A stretch of 64,000 bases of DNA from positions 1-64,000 of the forward strand of contig CAVOJY010000004.1 of NCBI GenBank assembly GCA_963696405.1, written 5' to 3'. The position numbers were made by a program, and so were the translations under genes. The notes below the pieces were generated by a model. That model was not told the origin of the DNA. It did no database searches and saw only the letters and a list, made by a program, of their open reading frames with translations. Origin of the DNA: CAVOJY01 sp963696405. GTDB lineage: Bacteria; Chloroflexota; Limnocylindria; Limnocylindrales; CSP1-4. How positions within the stretch are numbered: the first letter of the stretch is position 1; each line of letters opens with the position of its first letter. Shown here piece by piece: positions 47,412 through 55,558 of the stretch.

Positions 47412-47774
47412 ATGCATAGCAATAGAGACGGCATCCCCATCATCTTTCAGGCCGGCCCTTCCTATGGCCGTCAAATCGAATGGGGAGAGATGGATGGAGG
47501 GTTCTGGGCTTTCCTGGCAGGGTTTGACTCCACCCCGCTGTTCCCCGGGTTGCCCCACGGTTGCGAGTGTCCCCATTGGGGCTACTTGCTCAAGGGCAGA
47601 ATGCGGGTGAAATATGCCGACCACGAAGAAGTCATCACGGCAGGGGAAGCCTATTACTTGGCCCCAGGTCATCTCCCGGTGATGGAAGAAGATTGTGAGA
47701 TGGTCGAGTTCAGCCCCAAAGACGAAAGCCGGAGGATGTTGGCGTTCGCAAGTCGTGCCATGGCGCCGAAGTAA
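47412..47774 (+). CDS. Cupin-domain protein
   Basis: 120 residues from ATG 47412, behind AGAGGAGAAATCACC. The single cupin barrel shows HGCECPHWGYLLKGRMRVKY (motif 1: H and E/H ligands partly replaced) and AGEAYYLAPGHLPVMEEDCE (motif 2 with the final His). Function unknown; could bind a metal or a small acid. Base composition is clearly lower in GC than all neighbours (runs such as GATGGAAGAAGATTGTGAGA), which points to recent acquisition. It is followed by a strong terminator and bracketed by a 25-base direct repeat. Confidence 0.8.
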   Translation: MHSNRDGIPIIFQAGPSYGRQIEWGEMDGGFWAFLAGFDSTPLFPGLPHGCECPHWGYLLKGRMRVKYADHEEVITAGEAYYLAPGHLPVMEEDCEMVEFSPKDESRRMLAFASRAMAPK

Positions 47775-47797
47775 CCAGGCGGTCTGACGAATACGGA

Positions 47798-47829
47798 AGG
47801 ACCCCGGCGCAACACCCCGCCGGGGTCCT
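47798..47829 (+). terminator. Intrinsic-terminator-like hairpin
   Basis: AGGACCCCGGCG (47798-47809) pairs perfectly with CGCCGGGGTCCT (47818-47829) around an 8-base loop, 23 bases after the cupin stop. There is no clear T-tract (CTGCTGCTCG follows). Confidence 0.75.
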
Positions 47830-47935
47830 CTGCTGCTCGCATTCCCGACACGACGCCGACAGTGATACGCCCGTTGATGAGGGCAGCGAGAACCGCGCGT
47901 ACAGCGTCACATACCAGCGCGGGCATCCGGGAATA

Positions 47936-47962
47936 TCCCTAGGGATTAATCCGGACTAGTCC
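47936..47962. promoter_or_regulatory. Cluster of three adjoining 10-bp palindromes
   Basis: TCCCTAGGGA, GGATTAATCC (47943-47952) and GGACTAGTCC (47953-47962) overlap or abut. GGACTAGTCC resembles half-sites of NarL/LuxR-type response regulators. There is no obvious downstream gene on either side, so the target is uncertain. Confidence 0.45.
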
Positions 47963-47993
47963 TCCGCGCTCAGGGTCGTCACCCTTGACGGCG

Positions 47994-48018
47994 TGAGCGC
48001 AGCGCGACCGGGTGCGGC
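47994..48018 (+). repeat. 25-base direct repeat, right copy
   Basis: Pairs with 47152-47176, with one mismatch (GCGACCGGGT against GCGAGCGGGT). It lies just before the recombinase remnant. Confidence 0.5.
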
Positions 48019-48040
48019 ATGACCGCCCCGCAACCGCCGC

Positions 48041-48286
48041 GACGTCGCCGAGACGCGCACGTTGCTCGCCGAGCTGCCGGACCGCGACAAGCTCGTGGCG
48101 TTCGACCGCAACCGCCGCGTCATGGTGACGATGGCCAAGAACGTGGATCGCGCCACTCGCCCCCAGCTGGCGGAACTGGTCCAGCTCCTCGTGGCGCAGG
48201 TACAGGCCAAGGGCCGCACGGTCGACCCCGAGTCCATCGAGTGGACACCGCCGGCACGTCCGTTCTTCGAGCCGGCTGCGTTGGTA
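48041..48286 (+). pseudogene. Site-specific (serine-type) recombinase C-terminal remnant
   Basis: DVAETRTLLAELPDRDKLVA, FDRNRRVMVTMAKNVDRATR, PQLAELVQLLVAQVQAKGRT and EWTPPARPFFE have the style of the C-terminal end of large serine recombinases ('...VWTPPARPFFE'). Catalytic and zinc-ribbon domains are absent. The frame runs straight into the 3' end of tRNA-Arg with no stop of its own, as expected where an integrase gene abuts its attachment site. Assignment rests on memory of family tails, hence moderate confidence. Confidence 0.5.
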
Positions 48287-48362
48287 TGGCGCCCCCGGAC
48301 GGACTCGAACCGCCGACGCAGGCCTTAGGACGGCCTCGCTCTATCCACTGAGCTACGGGGGC
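48287..48362 (-). tRNA. tRNA-Arg (anticodon CCU)
   Basis: 76 bases on the minus strand, folding as a standard cloverleaf. Acceptor GCCCCCG/CGGGGGC; D-arm GCTC...GAGC; anticodon stem AGGCC/GGCCT around loop GTCCTAA (anticodon CCT); T-arm GGCGG-TTCGAGT-CCGTC (one G-U pair); discriminator G and encoded CCA. It reads AGG codons. Its 3' end is used as an apparent attachment site: the same end plus flank occurs at 21.8 kb, with partial copies at 12.15 and 39.3 kb. Confidence 0.95.
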
Positions 48363-48488
48363 ACCGAACGGGGGAATCGTACCGTGCCGGGGCCATGTGC
48401 GAACATGATCGGGACCGTCGGCGTTCCCGGGCGGTCGAGGGGCCACCTCACCCGCGCCGGAGGCGCCGCCAGCCTGGAGGGATGGAGC

Positions 48489-48878
48489 GTGCTCAACCTG
48501 GTCCTGCAGCTGCTGATCAACGCGGCGACGCTGCTCATCGCCTTCATCGTGTTCCCGGGGCTGGCGTTCACGGGCGATCCGCCTGCACTCCTCCTGCTGG
48601 CTGCCATCTTCGGGGTGATCAACACCTTCCTGAAGCCGATCCTGAAGCTGGCGGCCCTGCCGTTCAACCTGCTGACGTTCGGCCTGTTCGGCCTCGTCGT
48701 CAACGGCGGACTGCTGCTCCTCCTGGCCTTCATCTCGTCGGTTGCCGGGTTGAACTTCAGCGTCGGGGGGTACCCGCCGGACTTCTCGGCGTGGTCGATC
48801 GGGACGGCGATCGTCGGCGGCCTGGTGATCGCGGTGGTGGCCACGGTCCTCAGCCTGGTGTTCGACCGGGGCAGGTGA
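48489..48878 (+). CDS. Phage-holin-like 4-TM membrane protein (DUF360 / YvlD type)
   Basis: 129 residues from GTG 48489 behind CTGGAGGGATGG; the frame is open earlier but upstream lies the tRNA promoter region. Helices: VLQLLINAATLLIAFIVFPG, ALLLLAAIFGVINTFLKPIL, LLTFGLFGLVVNGGLLLLLA, IGTAIVGGLVIAVVATVLSL. The 'FGVINTFLKPILKLAALPFN-LLTFGLF' core is the family hallmark. Function is not established; it may be envelope-related. Confidence 0.85.
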   Translation: MLNLVLQLLINAATLLIAFIVFPGLAFTGDPPALLLLAAIFGVINTFLKPILKLAALPFNLLTFGLFGLVVNGGLLLLLAFISSVAGLNFSVGGYPPDFSAWSIGTAIVGGLVIAVVATVLSLVFDRGR

Positions 48879-48906
48879 CGTCCCGCACGGAGGAGCCGAC
48901 TGCGCC

Positions 48907-49725
48907 GTGGCCGATCCTGCCATCCCCGCCGCCGTCCTGGCCGGGCTGCTGAGCTTCCTCTCGCCGTGCGTGCTGCCGGTCGTCCCGGCGTACCTGGGGC
49001 AGCTCGGAGCGGTGACCGTTGGCACGGCCGCGGTGGTGGGGACAGGCATCACGAGCGAAACGGGATCCGGCGGCGAGGCGCCCAGCCGTTGGGTCGCACT
49101 CCGGCACGGGCTCGCCTACGTGGCCGGGTTCGGGGTCGTGTTCACCGTCCTGGGGATCACGGCGTCGTACGTCGGCGGGTTTCTCGCACCGCACCTGCCA
49201 TGGCTGCGGGCGGTCGGCGGCGCGCTGCTCATCGTGCTGGGGCTGCAGCTGGCGGGCGTGGTGCGGATCCCGCTGCTCGCCCGGACGTGGCAGCCGCTGG
49301 CGGCGGGGGGTGGGGACAAGCCCACGCAGCTGGGAACCGGGGACGGCACGCCGGACGGCACCGTGACGCGACGCACCGCGCGCGTGGGCATGAGCGGAGC
49401 CTTCGCCCTCGGAGCGGTCTTCGCGATCGGCTGGACACCGTGCATCGGTCCCACGCTCGGGGCGATCTTCGGCCTCGCCGCGCTCGGGCAGAGCGCCAGT
49501 GCAGGGGTGCTCTTCGCCGCCTACTCGATCGGGCTCGGCATCCCCTTCGTCGTGCTCGCACTCGCCCTGGATGAGGCGCCGCGGCTCATTCGCCCGCTTC
49601 GCCGCCACGCGCGGGCGTTCGAGATCGTGGGCGGAGCGCTCGTCGCCCTTGTCGGCGTCGCAATCCTCTTCGACTGGCTCCCCTGGATCGCCTCACGCTT
49701 CGGCTCGCTGGTGCCGATCCCCTGA
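48907..49725 (+). CDS. CcdA/DsbD-type thiol:disulfide transporter
   Basis: 272 residues from GTG 48907. Six to seven helices. The two redox cysteines sit in the paired motifs LSFLSPCVLPVVPAYLGQL (helix 1) and GWTPCIGPTLGAIFGLAAL (helix 4), as in CcdA. A longer polar loop (about 95-150) separates the two three-helix halves. CcdA carries electrons from cytoplasmic thioredoxin to extracytoplasmic thiols for cytochrome c maturation or disulfide reduction. Downstream is the lar operon. Confidence 0.9.
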   Translation: MADPAIPAAVLAGLLSFLSPCVLPVVPAYLGQLGAVTVGTAAVVGTGITSETGSGGEAPSRWVALRHGLAYVAGFGVVFTVLGITASYVGGFLAPHLPWLRAVGGALLIVLGLQLAGVVRIPLLARTWQPLAAGGGDKPTQLGTGDGTPDGTVTRRTARVGMSGAFALGAVFAIGWTPCIGPTLGAIFGLAALGQSASAGVLFAAYSIGLGIPFVVLALALDEAPRLIRPLRRHARAFEIVGGALVALVGVAILFDWLPWIASRFGSLVPIP

Positions 49726-49771
49726 CCGGCGGCCACAGCTGACCGGCGGCCACGGCCGGGGACTGCCACCC

Positions 49772-49777
49772 TATACT
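49772..49777 (+). promoter_or_regulatory. -10 box of the lar operon (leaderless type)
   Basis: TATACT nine bases before the GTG start of larE. There is no matching -35 at 17 bases and no Shine-Dalgarno, consistent with a leaderless transcript. Confidence 0.5.
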
Positions 49778-49786
49778 GACGCGGCT

Positions 49787-50645
49787 GTGCGCGAGTCCCC
49801 TGCCCTCTCCCGCCTGCGCGGCATCGTGTCCGACCTCGGGTCGTGCGTGGTCGCGCTTCTCCGGGGGGCTCGATTCCACGGTCCTGGTCGAGGTGGCCGC
49901 AGCCGAGCTGGGCGAGCGCTGTCTCGCGGTGACCGCCGATTCGGTTGCGCTGCCCGCCTGGGACCGGGACGATGCGGCCGCCGCCGCAGCTCGCGCTCGG
50001 ACGCGGGGTGCGGGCACCCGGGTGATCGAAACACACGAGACGCAGGACCCGCGCTACGCGCGCAACCAGCGGCTTCGCTGCTACTACTGCAAGGCGGGGC
50101 TGTTCCGGGAACTGCTGGCCATCGCGGACCGCGAAGGGTACCGCTGGGTGGTCGACGGCACGAACGCCTCCGACCTGGGAGCCGACGACCGACCGGGCGT
50201 CATCGCCGCCCGGCAACTCGGTGTGAGGTCGCCGCTCGCGGAAGCAGGGCTCACGAAGGACGACGTCCGGGCGCTTGCCCGCGAGCTGGGCCTGGCCGAT
50301 CCGGAGCGGCCGTCCTCGGCGTGCCTTGCCAGCCGCATCCCGTTCGGCTCGCCGATCACGGACGAGCGGCTCCGGCGCGTCGAGGCGGCGGAGCTGGCGG
50401 TGCGGGCCCTCGGGTTCCGCCAGGTGCGGGTCCGGGACCTCGGGCGGGTTGGGCGAGTCGAAGTGGTCGACGAGGAGCTGGGCCGGCTGCAGGCGGCGGA
50501 AGGGCGAGTCCGCGATGCGCTGGCGCTGGCCGGCTTCCCAGAGGTCGAATTCGGCGTATACCGGGGGCACGGAGCCGGCACGGTCGTGCCCGACGGCATG
50601 GCCGCCGGAGCCGGGCTAGCCGAAGCGGGACGGGCGCATGCCTGA
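49787..50645 (+). pseudogene. larE: LarE, ATP-dependent sacrificial sulfur transferase (one frameshift)
   Basis: About 285 residues. An extra base near 49,857, beside a run of six G, shifts the frame inside the PP-loop; reading both frames gives VVA-FSGGLDSTVLVEVAAAEL, the PP-loop ATPase motif. Downstream RLRCYYCKAGLFRELL holds CxxC-type cysteines, and VDGTNASDLGADDRPGVIAA and SACLASRIPFGSPITDERL are LarE hallmarks. LarE adenylates and thiolates the pyridinium dicarboxylate intermediate in the nickel-pincer cofactor pathway. Its stop overlaps larB. The break is probably a sequencing indel. Confidence 0.9.
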
Positions 50646-51426
50646 GCGCGTGCCGTCGCCCTTCGAGGCGCGGCTCCTGCGTCTCCTGGCCGACGTCAAG
50701 GACGGACGGCGGTTGCCGACCGATGCGCTCGAGGTCCTCCGGGATCTCCCGTTCGAAGACCTGGGCTTCGCACGGCCCGACCACCACCGCGAACTTCGCC
50801 AGGGGATGATCGAGTTCGTGTACGCCCCGGGAAAGACGCCCGCGCAACTGGAGGAGATCGTCCGCCGGCTGCTGGAAGGGAACGCCGGGAGCGTCATCGT
50901 CACGCGTGCGGACGGGGCGGCCGTGGCTGCCGTCGCGGCCATCGCGCACGAGTCCGGGCTCGATCCGGTCATCCTCGATGGCACGGGCCTGGTGGCGATC
51001 CCCCGCGCCGTGCCGGAGCCGCGGGGTCTCCTCCTCATCCTCACGGCCGGCACGGCCGACCTGCCGGTGGCCCGCGAAGCCGAGCTGGTGGCCCGCCTGC
51101 TGGGAGCCGGCACCCAGCTCATTGCGGACGTCGGAGTGGCCGGCATTCACCGCCTCCTCGCCGAGCGGCCGCTCATCGAGGAAGCAGACGCGATCGTTGC
51201 CGTGGCCGGGATGGAAGGGGCGCTGCCGAGCGTGGTCGGCGGACTCGCGAGCGTGCCCGTCATCGCCTGCCCGACGAGCGTGGGGTACGGCGCGAGTTTC
51301 GGCGGCCTCGCTGCCCTGCTTGCCATGATCTCGTCGTGCGTTCCGGGGTCGGCGGTGGTGAACATCGACGACGGCGTAGGCGCGGGCACGATCGGGGCAC
51401 TCATCGTTCGAGGACCGCGCCGGTGA
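50638..51426 (+). CDS. larB: LarB, pyridinium-3,5-dicarboxylate mononucleotide synthase
   Basis: 262 residues; ATG 50638 lies within the end of larE (8-base overlap). PGKTPAQLEEIVRRLLEGNA comes first; the PurE-like C-domain shows TAGTADLPVAREAELVARLL, IADVGVAGIHRLLAERPLIE, VVAGMEGALPSVVGGL-type and CPTSVGYGASFGGLAALLAM motifs. LarB carboxylates nicotinic acid adenine dinucleotide, the first step of cofactor synthesis. Its TGA overlaps the GTG of larC. Confidence 0.95.
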   Translation: MPERVPSPFEARLLRLLADVKDGRRLPTDALEVLRDLPFEDLGFARPDHHRELRQGMIEFVYAPGKTPAQLEEIVRRLLEGNAGSVIVTRADGAAVAAVAAIAHESGLDPVILDGTGLVAIPRAVPEPRGLLLILTAGTADLPVAREAELVARLLGAGTQLIADVGVAGIHRLLAERPLIEEADAIVAVAGMEGALPSVVGGLASVPVIACPTSVGYGASFGGLAALLAMISSCVPGSAVVNIDDGVGAGTIGALIVRGPRR

Positions 51427-52852
51427 CCCGCGTCGCGTACCTCGACCTGGTCGGCGGGGCCGCGGGTGACATGCTCCTCTGTGCGCTGCTCGACGCGGGC
51501 GAGACACTCGACCCGGGGCTGGGCGGGCGGATCCTTGACGAGCTGGCGCGCCTGCCGCTCGCCATTGCGGCGCGCGGTTCGAAGGGGTGAGGCGCGGTGG
51601 GATCCGGGCGCTTCGGCTCGTCGATCCGCCGGGTAGCCGGGGCGGCGCGGGGGGCACGCCGGAGTCGGGCGGCCACGCGGCCGACCGCGCAGCGGCAAAC
51701 CCGGAGCCGGGCGGCCACTCGGGCCCCACGCGGAGCCTGGCGGAGATCCGCGGCCTCCTCGACGGTGCCGACGTCACCTCGATCGTCCGCTCCCGGGCAG
51801 GTCGCGTCTTCGAACGGCTCGCGAGCGCAGAGAGCCGTGTCCACGGCCGGTCGGTTGAAGACGTCCGGCTGCACGAGGCGGGGGCTGACGACGCGATCTT
51901 CGACGTGGTGGGCGTCTGCCTGGCGCTCGAAGCACTGGGGATCGAACGGGTCGAATCGTCCGCGGTGCCGATGGGTGGGCGAGAACGAGACGTCGGAGCG
52001 CGGGGTGGTGATGGGACGCCGCCACTCCTCCCGGCCCCAGCGACCGCGGAACTCCTGCGGGGTCATCCGGTGTCCGGGCCCCCTCCGTTCGGCGAGGCCA
52101 CAACGCCGACCGGGGCCGCCCTGGTGACCACGCTCGCCGATCGGTTCGGGTCTCCCTCAGCCATGCGGATCGAGGCCATCGGCTACGGCGCGGGCTCCCG
52201 TGACCCGGCCGGCGTCCCGAACGTCGTCCGCGTGCTGATCGGGGAGTCCATCGAGGAGCCGGCGGCCGGCGACGACCGCGCGGCGTTCGGCAGCGAGCTG
52301 GCGGAGGACGCCACCCTCGAGCGACTGGTCGTCCTCGAGGCCAACATCGACGACCTCTCACCGCAGCTCGTCGCCGATGCTGCCGCGGCGCTGCTCGAGG
52401 CGGGGGCGCTCGACGCGTGGGTCACGCCGATCGTCATGAAGAAGGGCCGTCCCGGGTTCGTCCTGGGTGCGCTCGCCGCGCCCCGCACCGCTGCCGCGGT
52501 CCGGCGGACCTTCTTCGAGACGACGACGACGCTCGGCGTGCGGGAGCACCACGTCGGACGGACCGCCCTCCCCCGCCGCATCGACACGGTGACCGTCGGG
52601 GGCGCACCGGTGCGGGTCAAGGTCGGTCTCCTGGACGGCGTCCGCGTGACCGCGATGCCCGAGCACGATGACCTGGCGCAGCTGGCGCGAACCACGGGCC
52701 GGAGCGTGCGCTCCCTTGCCCACGAGGCACTGGCGGCGTGGCGCGCGAGAAACCCCGCCGACGGCACCAGTGGCGATGACCCGAGTGGCACGAAGCCCCC
52801 GAACGCCGATCAGCCCGCCCCGCACCCCGACAGCACCGGAGACGAGCCGTGA
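51423..52852 (+). pseudogene. larC: LarC, nickel insertase for the pincer cofactor (one frameshift)
   Basis: About 475 residues. It starts GTG 51423 (GTGA overlap with larB): VTRVAYLDLVGGAAGDMLLC-ALLDAGETLD. A frame change at about 51,575 (residue about 52) leads to the long frame with EDVRLHEAGADDAIFDVVGV, TPTGAALVTTLADRFG, LVVLEANIDDLSPQLVADAA and VTPIVMKKGRPGFVLGALA. LarC inserts Ni using CTP hydrolysis. In Lactiplantibacillus larC is split by programmed frameshifting, but far downstream of this position; here an indel is likelier. Confidence 0.9.
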
Positions 52853-54126
52853 TCCCTCCCCTCTTCGAGCCGCCCGAGGACGAACTGCCGGGAATCCCGC
52901 CGCTCCTGCCGGTCGAGCAGCCAGCGCCCGAGCCGGGGATCCGCAACGTGGAAGCTGCCGCGTTCGACCAGGTCGCGGCCTGCGTGCGCGGACGCGTGCG
53001 GGCAGGCATGCGGGTGGCAGTCGGGGTGGGCTCGCGCGGGATCGCCTCGCTCCCCGAGCTGGTCCGAGGGACTGTTCGCGCACTGCGCGCTGCTGACGCC
53101 GACCCGTTCATCGTCCCGGCCATGGGAAGCCACGGCGGCGGCACCGCGGACGGCCAGGTCAGGGTCATCGAGTCGTTCGGCGTGACCGAGGTCTCGGCGG
53201 GCGCGCCCATCCGTTCCACCATGGAGGTCGTGCGGGTCGGCCGGGCGCTCGACATGGACCTCTACCTCGACACCTTTGCCGCCGGGGCCGACGCCATCTT
53301 CCCGGTGAACCGGGTGAAGTCGCACACCTGCTTCGACGCGCCGATCGAGAGCGGCCTGGCGAAGATGCTCGTCATCGGGTACGGCAAGCAGTGGGGGGCG
53401 CGCACGGCCCATGCCCTCAGCTTCGAACGCTTCTGGGAACTCGTGCCTGCCGGCGCTCGTGCCCATTGCGATGCGGGGCGCGTCCTGGGCGGGCTCGCCA
53501 GCGTCGAGAACGCGCTCGGCCAGGTCGCCGTCATCAAGGCGCTGCGGCCCGATGAGATCGGCCTGGAACCCGAGGCGGACCTCCTGCGACGAGCGGACGA
53601 GCTATTGGGCCACCTGCCGTTCGACGAGGTGGACGTGCTGGTGGTGGATCGTCTCGGGAAGAACGTCTCGGGCGTGGGGATCGACCCGAACGTGACAGGC
53701 CGCTTCGGCTACTTCGCGATCCCGGACAGAGCCCCGGCCCCCAAGGCGATCGTGGCCCTGTCGCTCACCGAGGCCGCGCACGGCAACGGGTTCGGCGTCG
53801 GCCTTGCCGATGTGATCCCGCTCCGCCTGTACGAGGCGATCGACTGGGCCGACACGCACCTCAACGGCTTCACGTCGGGGCGGAGCGGACTGAGCCGTGG
53901 CAAGTGCCCGATCGTGGTGCGGGACGGGCGCACCGCCATTCGTACCGCGCTGGCCATGGTCGGCGCGCTCGAACCGTCGCGTGCGCTCGTCGCCCGGATC
54001 CGCGACACGAGCCACGTCCAGCAGCTGTGGCTGAGCCCTGCGCTGCTCGCGGAGGCACGCGGCGTGATGCCGCGGCCCGTCGACCCGGCCGACCCCGAAG
54101 GTCACCGCTTCCTCGACGAGGGATAG
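52849..54126 (+). CDS. larA: LarA-family nickel-pincer racemase/epimerase
   Basis: 425 residues; ATG 52849 overlaps the larC stop (ATGA). N-domain: GSRGIASLPELVRGTVRALR, FIVPAMGSHGGGTADGQVRV (His). Core: IFPVNRVKSHTCFDAPIESG, LAKMLVIGYGKQWGARTAHA; the Lys of GLAKML fits the residue that holds the cofactor through a thioamide. LarA racemises lactate; this divergent branch may act on another alpha-hydroxy acid. All biosynthetic genes are in the same operon. Confidence 0.85.
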   Translation: MIPPLFEPPEDELPGIPPLLPVEQPAPEPGIRNVEAAAFDQVAACVRGRVRAGMRVAVGVGSRGIASLPELVRGTVRALRAADADPFIVPAMGSHGGGTADGQVRVIESFGVTEVSAGAPIRSTMEVVRVGRALDMDLYLDTFAAGADAIFPVNRVKSHTCFDAPIESGLAKMLVIGYGKQWGARTAHALSFERFWELVPAGARAHCDAGRVLGGLASVENALGQVAVIKALRPDEIGLEPEADLLRRADELLGHLPFDEVDVLVVDRLGKNVSGVGIDPNVTGRFGYFAIPDRAPAPKAIVALSLTEAAHGNGFGVGLADVIPLRLYEAIDWADTHLNGFTSGRSGLSRGKCPIVVRDGRTAIRTALAMVGALEPSRALVARIRDTSHVQQLWLSPALLAEARGVMPRPVDPADPEGHRFLDEG

Positions 54127-54172
54127 GCCCGCGGCGACGGCCCCAAGGGGCACCTTGTGCTCACCAACGGCA

Positions 54173-54269
54173 TGAGTGCAAGAAGGGTCCGAACCCCCTA
54201 CGACCGCCCTGACACCAACTGGGTTGGTGGCGGGACGCTCTGGAGGCCTCCGGGCTCGTCTTGCACTCA
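54173..54269. ncRNA. Structured inverted-repeat element (possible RNA)
   Basis: TGAGTGCAAGA (54173-54183) and TCTTGCACTCA (54259-54269) pair perfectly (11 bp). Enclosed are GGGT-CCGA-ACCC, a two-part arm CCGC...CACCAAC-TGG-GTTGGTG...GCGG, and GACG...CGTC with GGAGGCCTCC inside: a multibranched fold with three arms. It lies between larA and a lipoprotein gene. It could be a cis-regulatory RNA, a small RNA or an elaborate terminator; the coding strand is uncertain. Confidence 0.4.
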
Positions 54270-54395
54270 CGGTGGTGGTGGACACGAGGCTGCCGGGCCG
54301 GGCTGGAGGTACGGACGGCCTCGTTCACACGAACGAGCAGCCGACGTGCTACCCCCTTTCGGAACCGGCCGTGCTGCGGTACCGTCAGCAGCACC

Positions 54396-55406
54396 ATGAG
54401 ACGAGCCGCCGTGTCAGCCACCGTGTCAACCGCCGAATCGGCCGTCGTCGCGCGAGTCACCGCGCTCCTTGCCGCAGCCGTGGTTGCCGCGGTCGCGGTC
54501 GCCGCCTGCACCTCCGGCGGGTTGCCCAGCCCCAGCGGGTCGACCGCACCGTCCCAGTCCCCTTCCCCGGCACCCACCCCCGCGGACACCGGTCCGATCT
54601 CCTACGCGACGGGCGCGACCGACCTTGTCCTGCGGGTCGCGCAAGGCGGGGGCCTCATGCAGCAGTCCGTGCGCCTCGCCGAGATGCCGACCGTGTCGAT
54701 CTACGGCGATGGCCGCGTCGTCAAGGACGTCTCCAGCGGCGACGCACCCACCGACCCGCTGCTGCCGAAGCTCACCGAGGCGCGCATCACGCCCGACGTC
54801 ATGGCGAAGGTCCTCCAGGCCGCCCGCGAGGCAGGACTCCTGGAGCCGGATCGCCGCTACGACCTGCCCGACGTCTACGACCTCTGGAACGTCTGGTTCA
54901 CGACGGTCGCGGACGGGCAGACCCACCAGATCTCAGCCTACGCACTTGGCTTCTCTGAGGAGAGCAAGCTGGCGCCGCCCGGCGAGATGGAGGACCGCAA
55001 GAAGCTCGACGATTTCTTCGGCAAGGTCATCGACCTCGGTGCATGGCTGGGCCCGGAGGCCGTGGGGACGGAAGACGCGTACGTCCCGTCCGGGACGCGC
55101 GTCTACGTGACGCGGCTTGTCGACTGGTCGACGGCGGGGGGTGGCGCTACCCCGGGACCGGTCAAGCCGCGGCCGGGCCAGGAGGTCCGTGGCTGGCCGC
55201 TCGACAGCCCGCCGGAGGTGTTCGGTGCGCCCGCCGGCGACCACGACGGCGTTTGGCGCTGTGCCGTTCTCGACCCGAAGGGCGTTGCCGCGCTGGGCCT
55301 CGACACGGCCACGAAGGACACCCGGTGGCAGGTGGGCGACCAGCTGTACCAGATCGTCGCCCGGCCACTCCTCCCGGACGAGAAGGACTGCCCGACGGCG
55401 ACCTGA
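54396..55406 (+). CDS. Lipoprotein of unknown function
   Basis: 336 residues. I choose ATG 54396 because the signal VTALLAAAVVAAVAVAACTS (lipobox VAAC) follows at the right distance; the frame is open upstream. A Ser/Pro linker precedes a domain with TGATDLVLRVAQGGGLMQQS, AEMPTVSIYGDGRVVKDVSS, AAREAGLLEPDRRYDLPDVY and VWFTTVADGQTHQISAYALG. I recall similar lipoproteins in Chloroflexota/Actinobacteria but no function. One pair of cysteines at the C-terminus (VWRCAVLDPKG, DEKDCPTAT) could form a disulfide. Confidence 0.75.
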   Translation: MRRAAVSATVSTAESAVVARVTALLAAAVVAAVAVAACTSGGLPSPSGSTAPSQSPSPAPTPADTGPISYATGATDLVLRVAQGGGLMQQSVRLAEMPTVSIYGDGRVVKDVSSGDAPTDPLLPKLTEARITPDVMAKVLQAAREAGLLEPDRRYDLPDVYDLWNVWFTTVADGQTHQISAYALGFSEESKLAPPGEMEDRKKLDDFFGKVIDLGAWLGPEAVGTEDAYVPSGTRVYVTRLVDWSTAGGGATPGPVKPRPGQEVRGWPLDSPPEVFGAPAGDHDGVWRCAVLDPKGVAALGLDTATKDTRWQVGDQLYQIVARPLLPDEKDCPTAT

Positions 55407-55438
55407 CCGGGTCGGTCCCTGACCGGGCTAACCGAATC

Positions 55439-55490
55439 GGAGGGCCGGACCGTGCGATCGGAGGGCCGGACCGGAGGGCCGGACGGTTCG
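55439..55490. repeat. Short tandem repeat, unit about 13 bases
   Basis: GGAGGGCCGGACC occurs three times with short gaps between the convergent lipoprotein and PPDK genes. Confidence 0.55.
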
Positions 55491-55523
55491 CACCGCCCGG
55501 CCCCTTGCGCGTCTTGGGTTGGC

Positions 55524-55544
55524 GCCGGGGCGCAGCGCCCCGGC
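55524..55544. terminator. Bidirectional terminator-like hairpin
   Basis: GCCGGGGCG-CAG-CGCCCCGGC, 9 perfect pairs, 15 bases after the PPDK stop and 118 after the lipoprotein stop on the other strand. No T-tract. Confidence 0.65.
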
Positions 55545-55558
55545 CCGCTGTCTGCGAG

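Noticed and set aside
47860..47930. Short minus-strand gene starting MPALVCDAVRAVL
   Set aside because: The frame overlaps the cupin terminator, has no domain and no ribosome-binding site; left unannotated.
51560..51600. Programmed ribosomal frameshift in larC
   Set aside because: Known programmed frameshifting in larC lies much further downstream; here the shift is at about codon 52 with no clear slippery heptamer, and indels are frequent in this sequence.
54174..54268. tRNA (including tRNA-Sec) in the inverted-repeat element
   Set aside because: The minus strand has an acceptor-like stem and a TTCGGAC loop, but no anticodon arm with a 7-base loop and a poor T-stem; tRNA-Sec arms do not fit.
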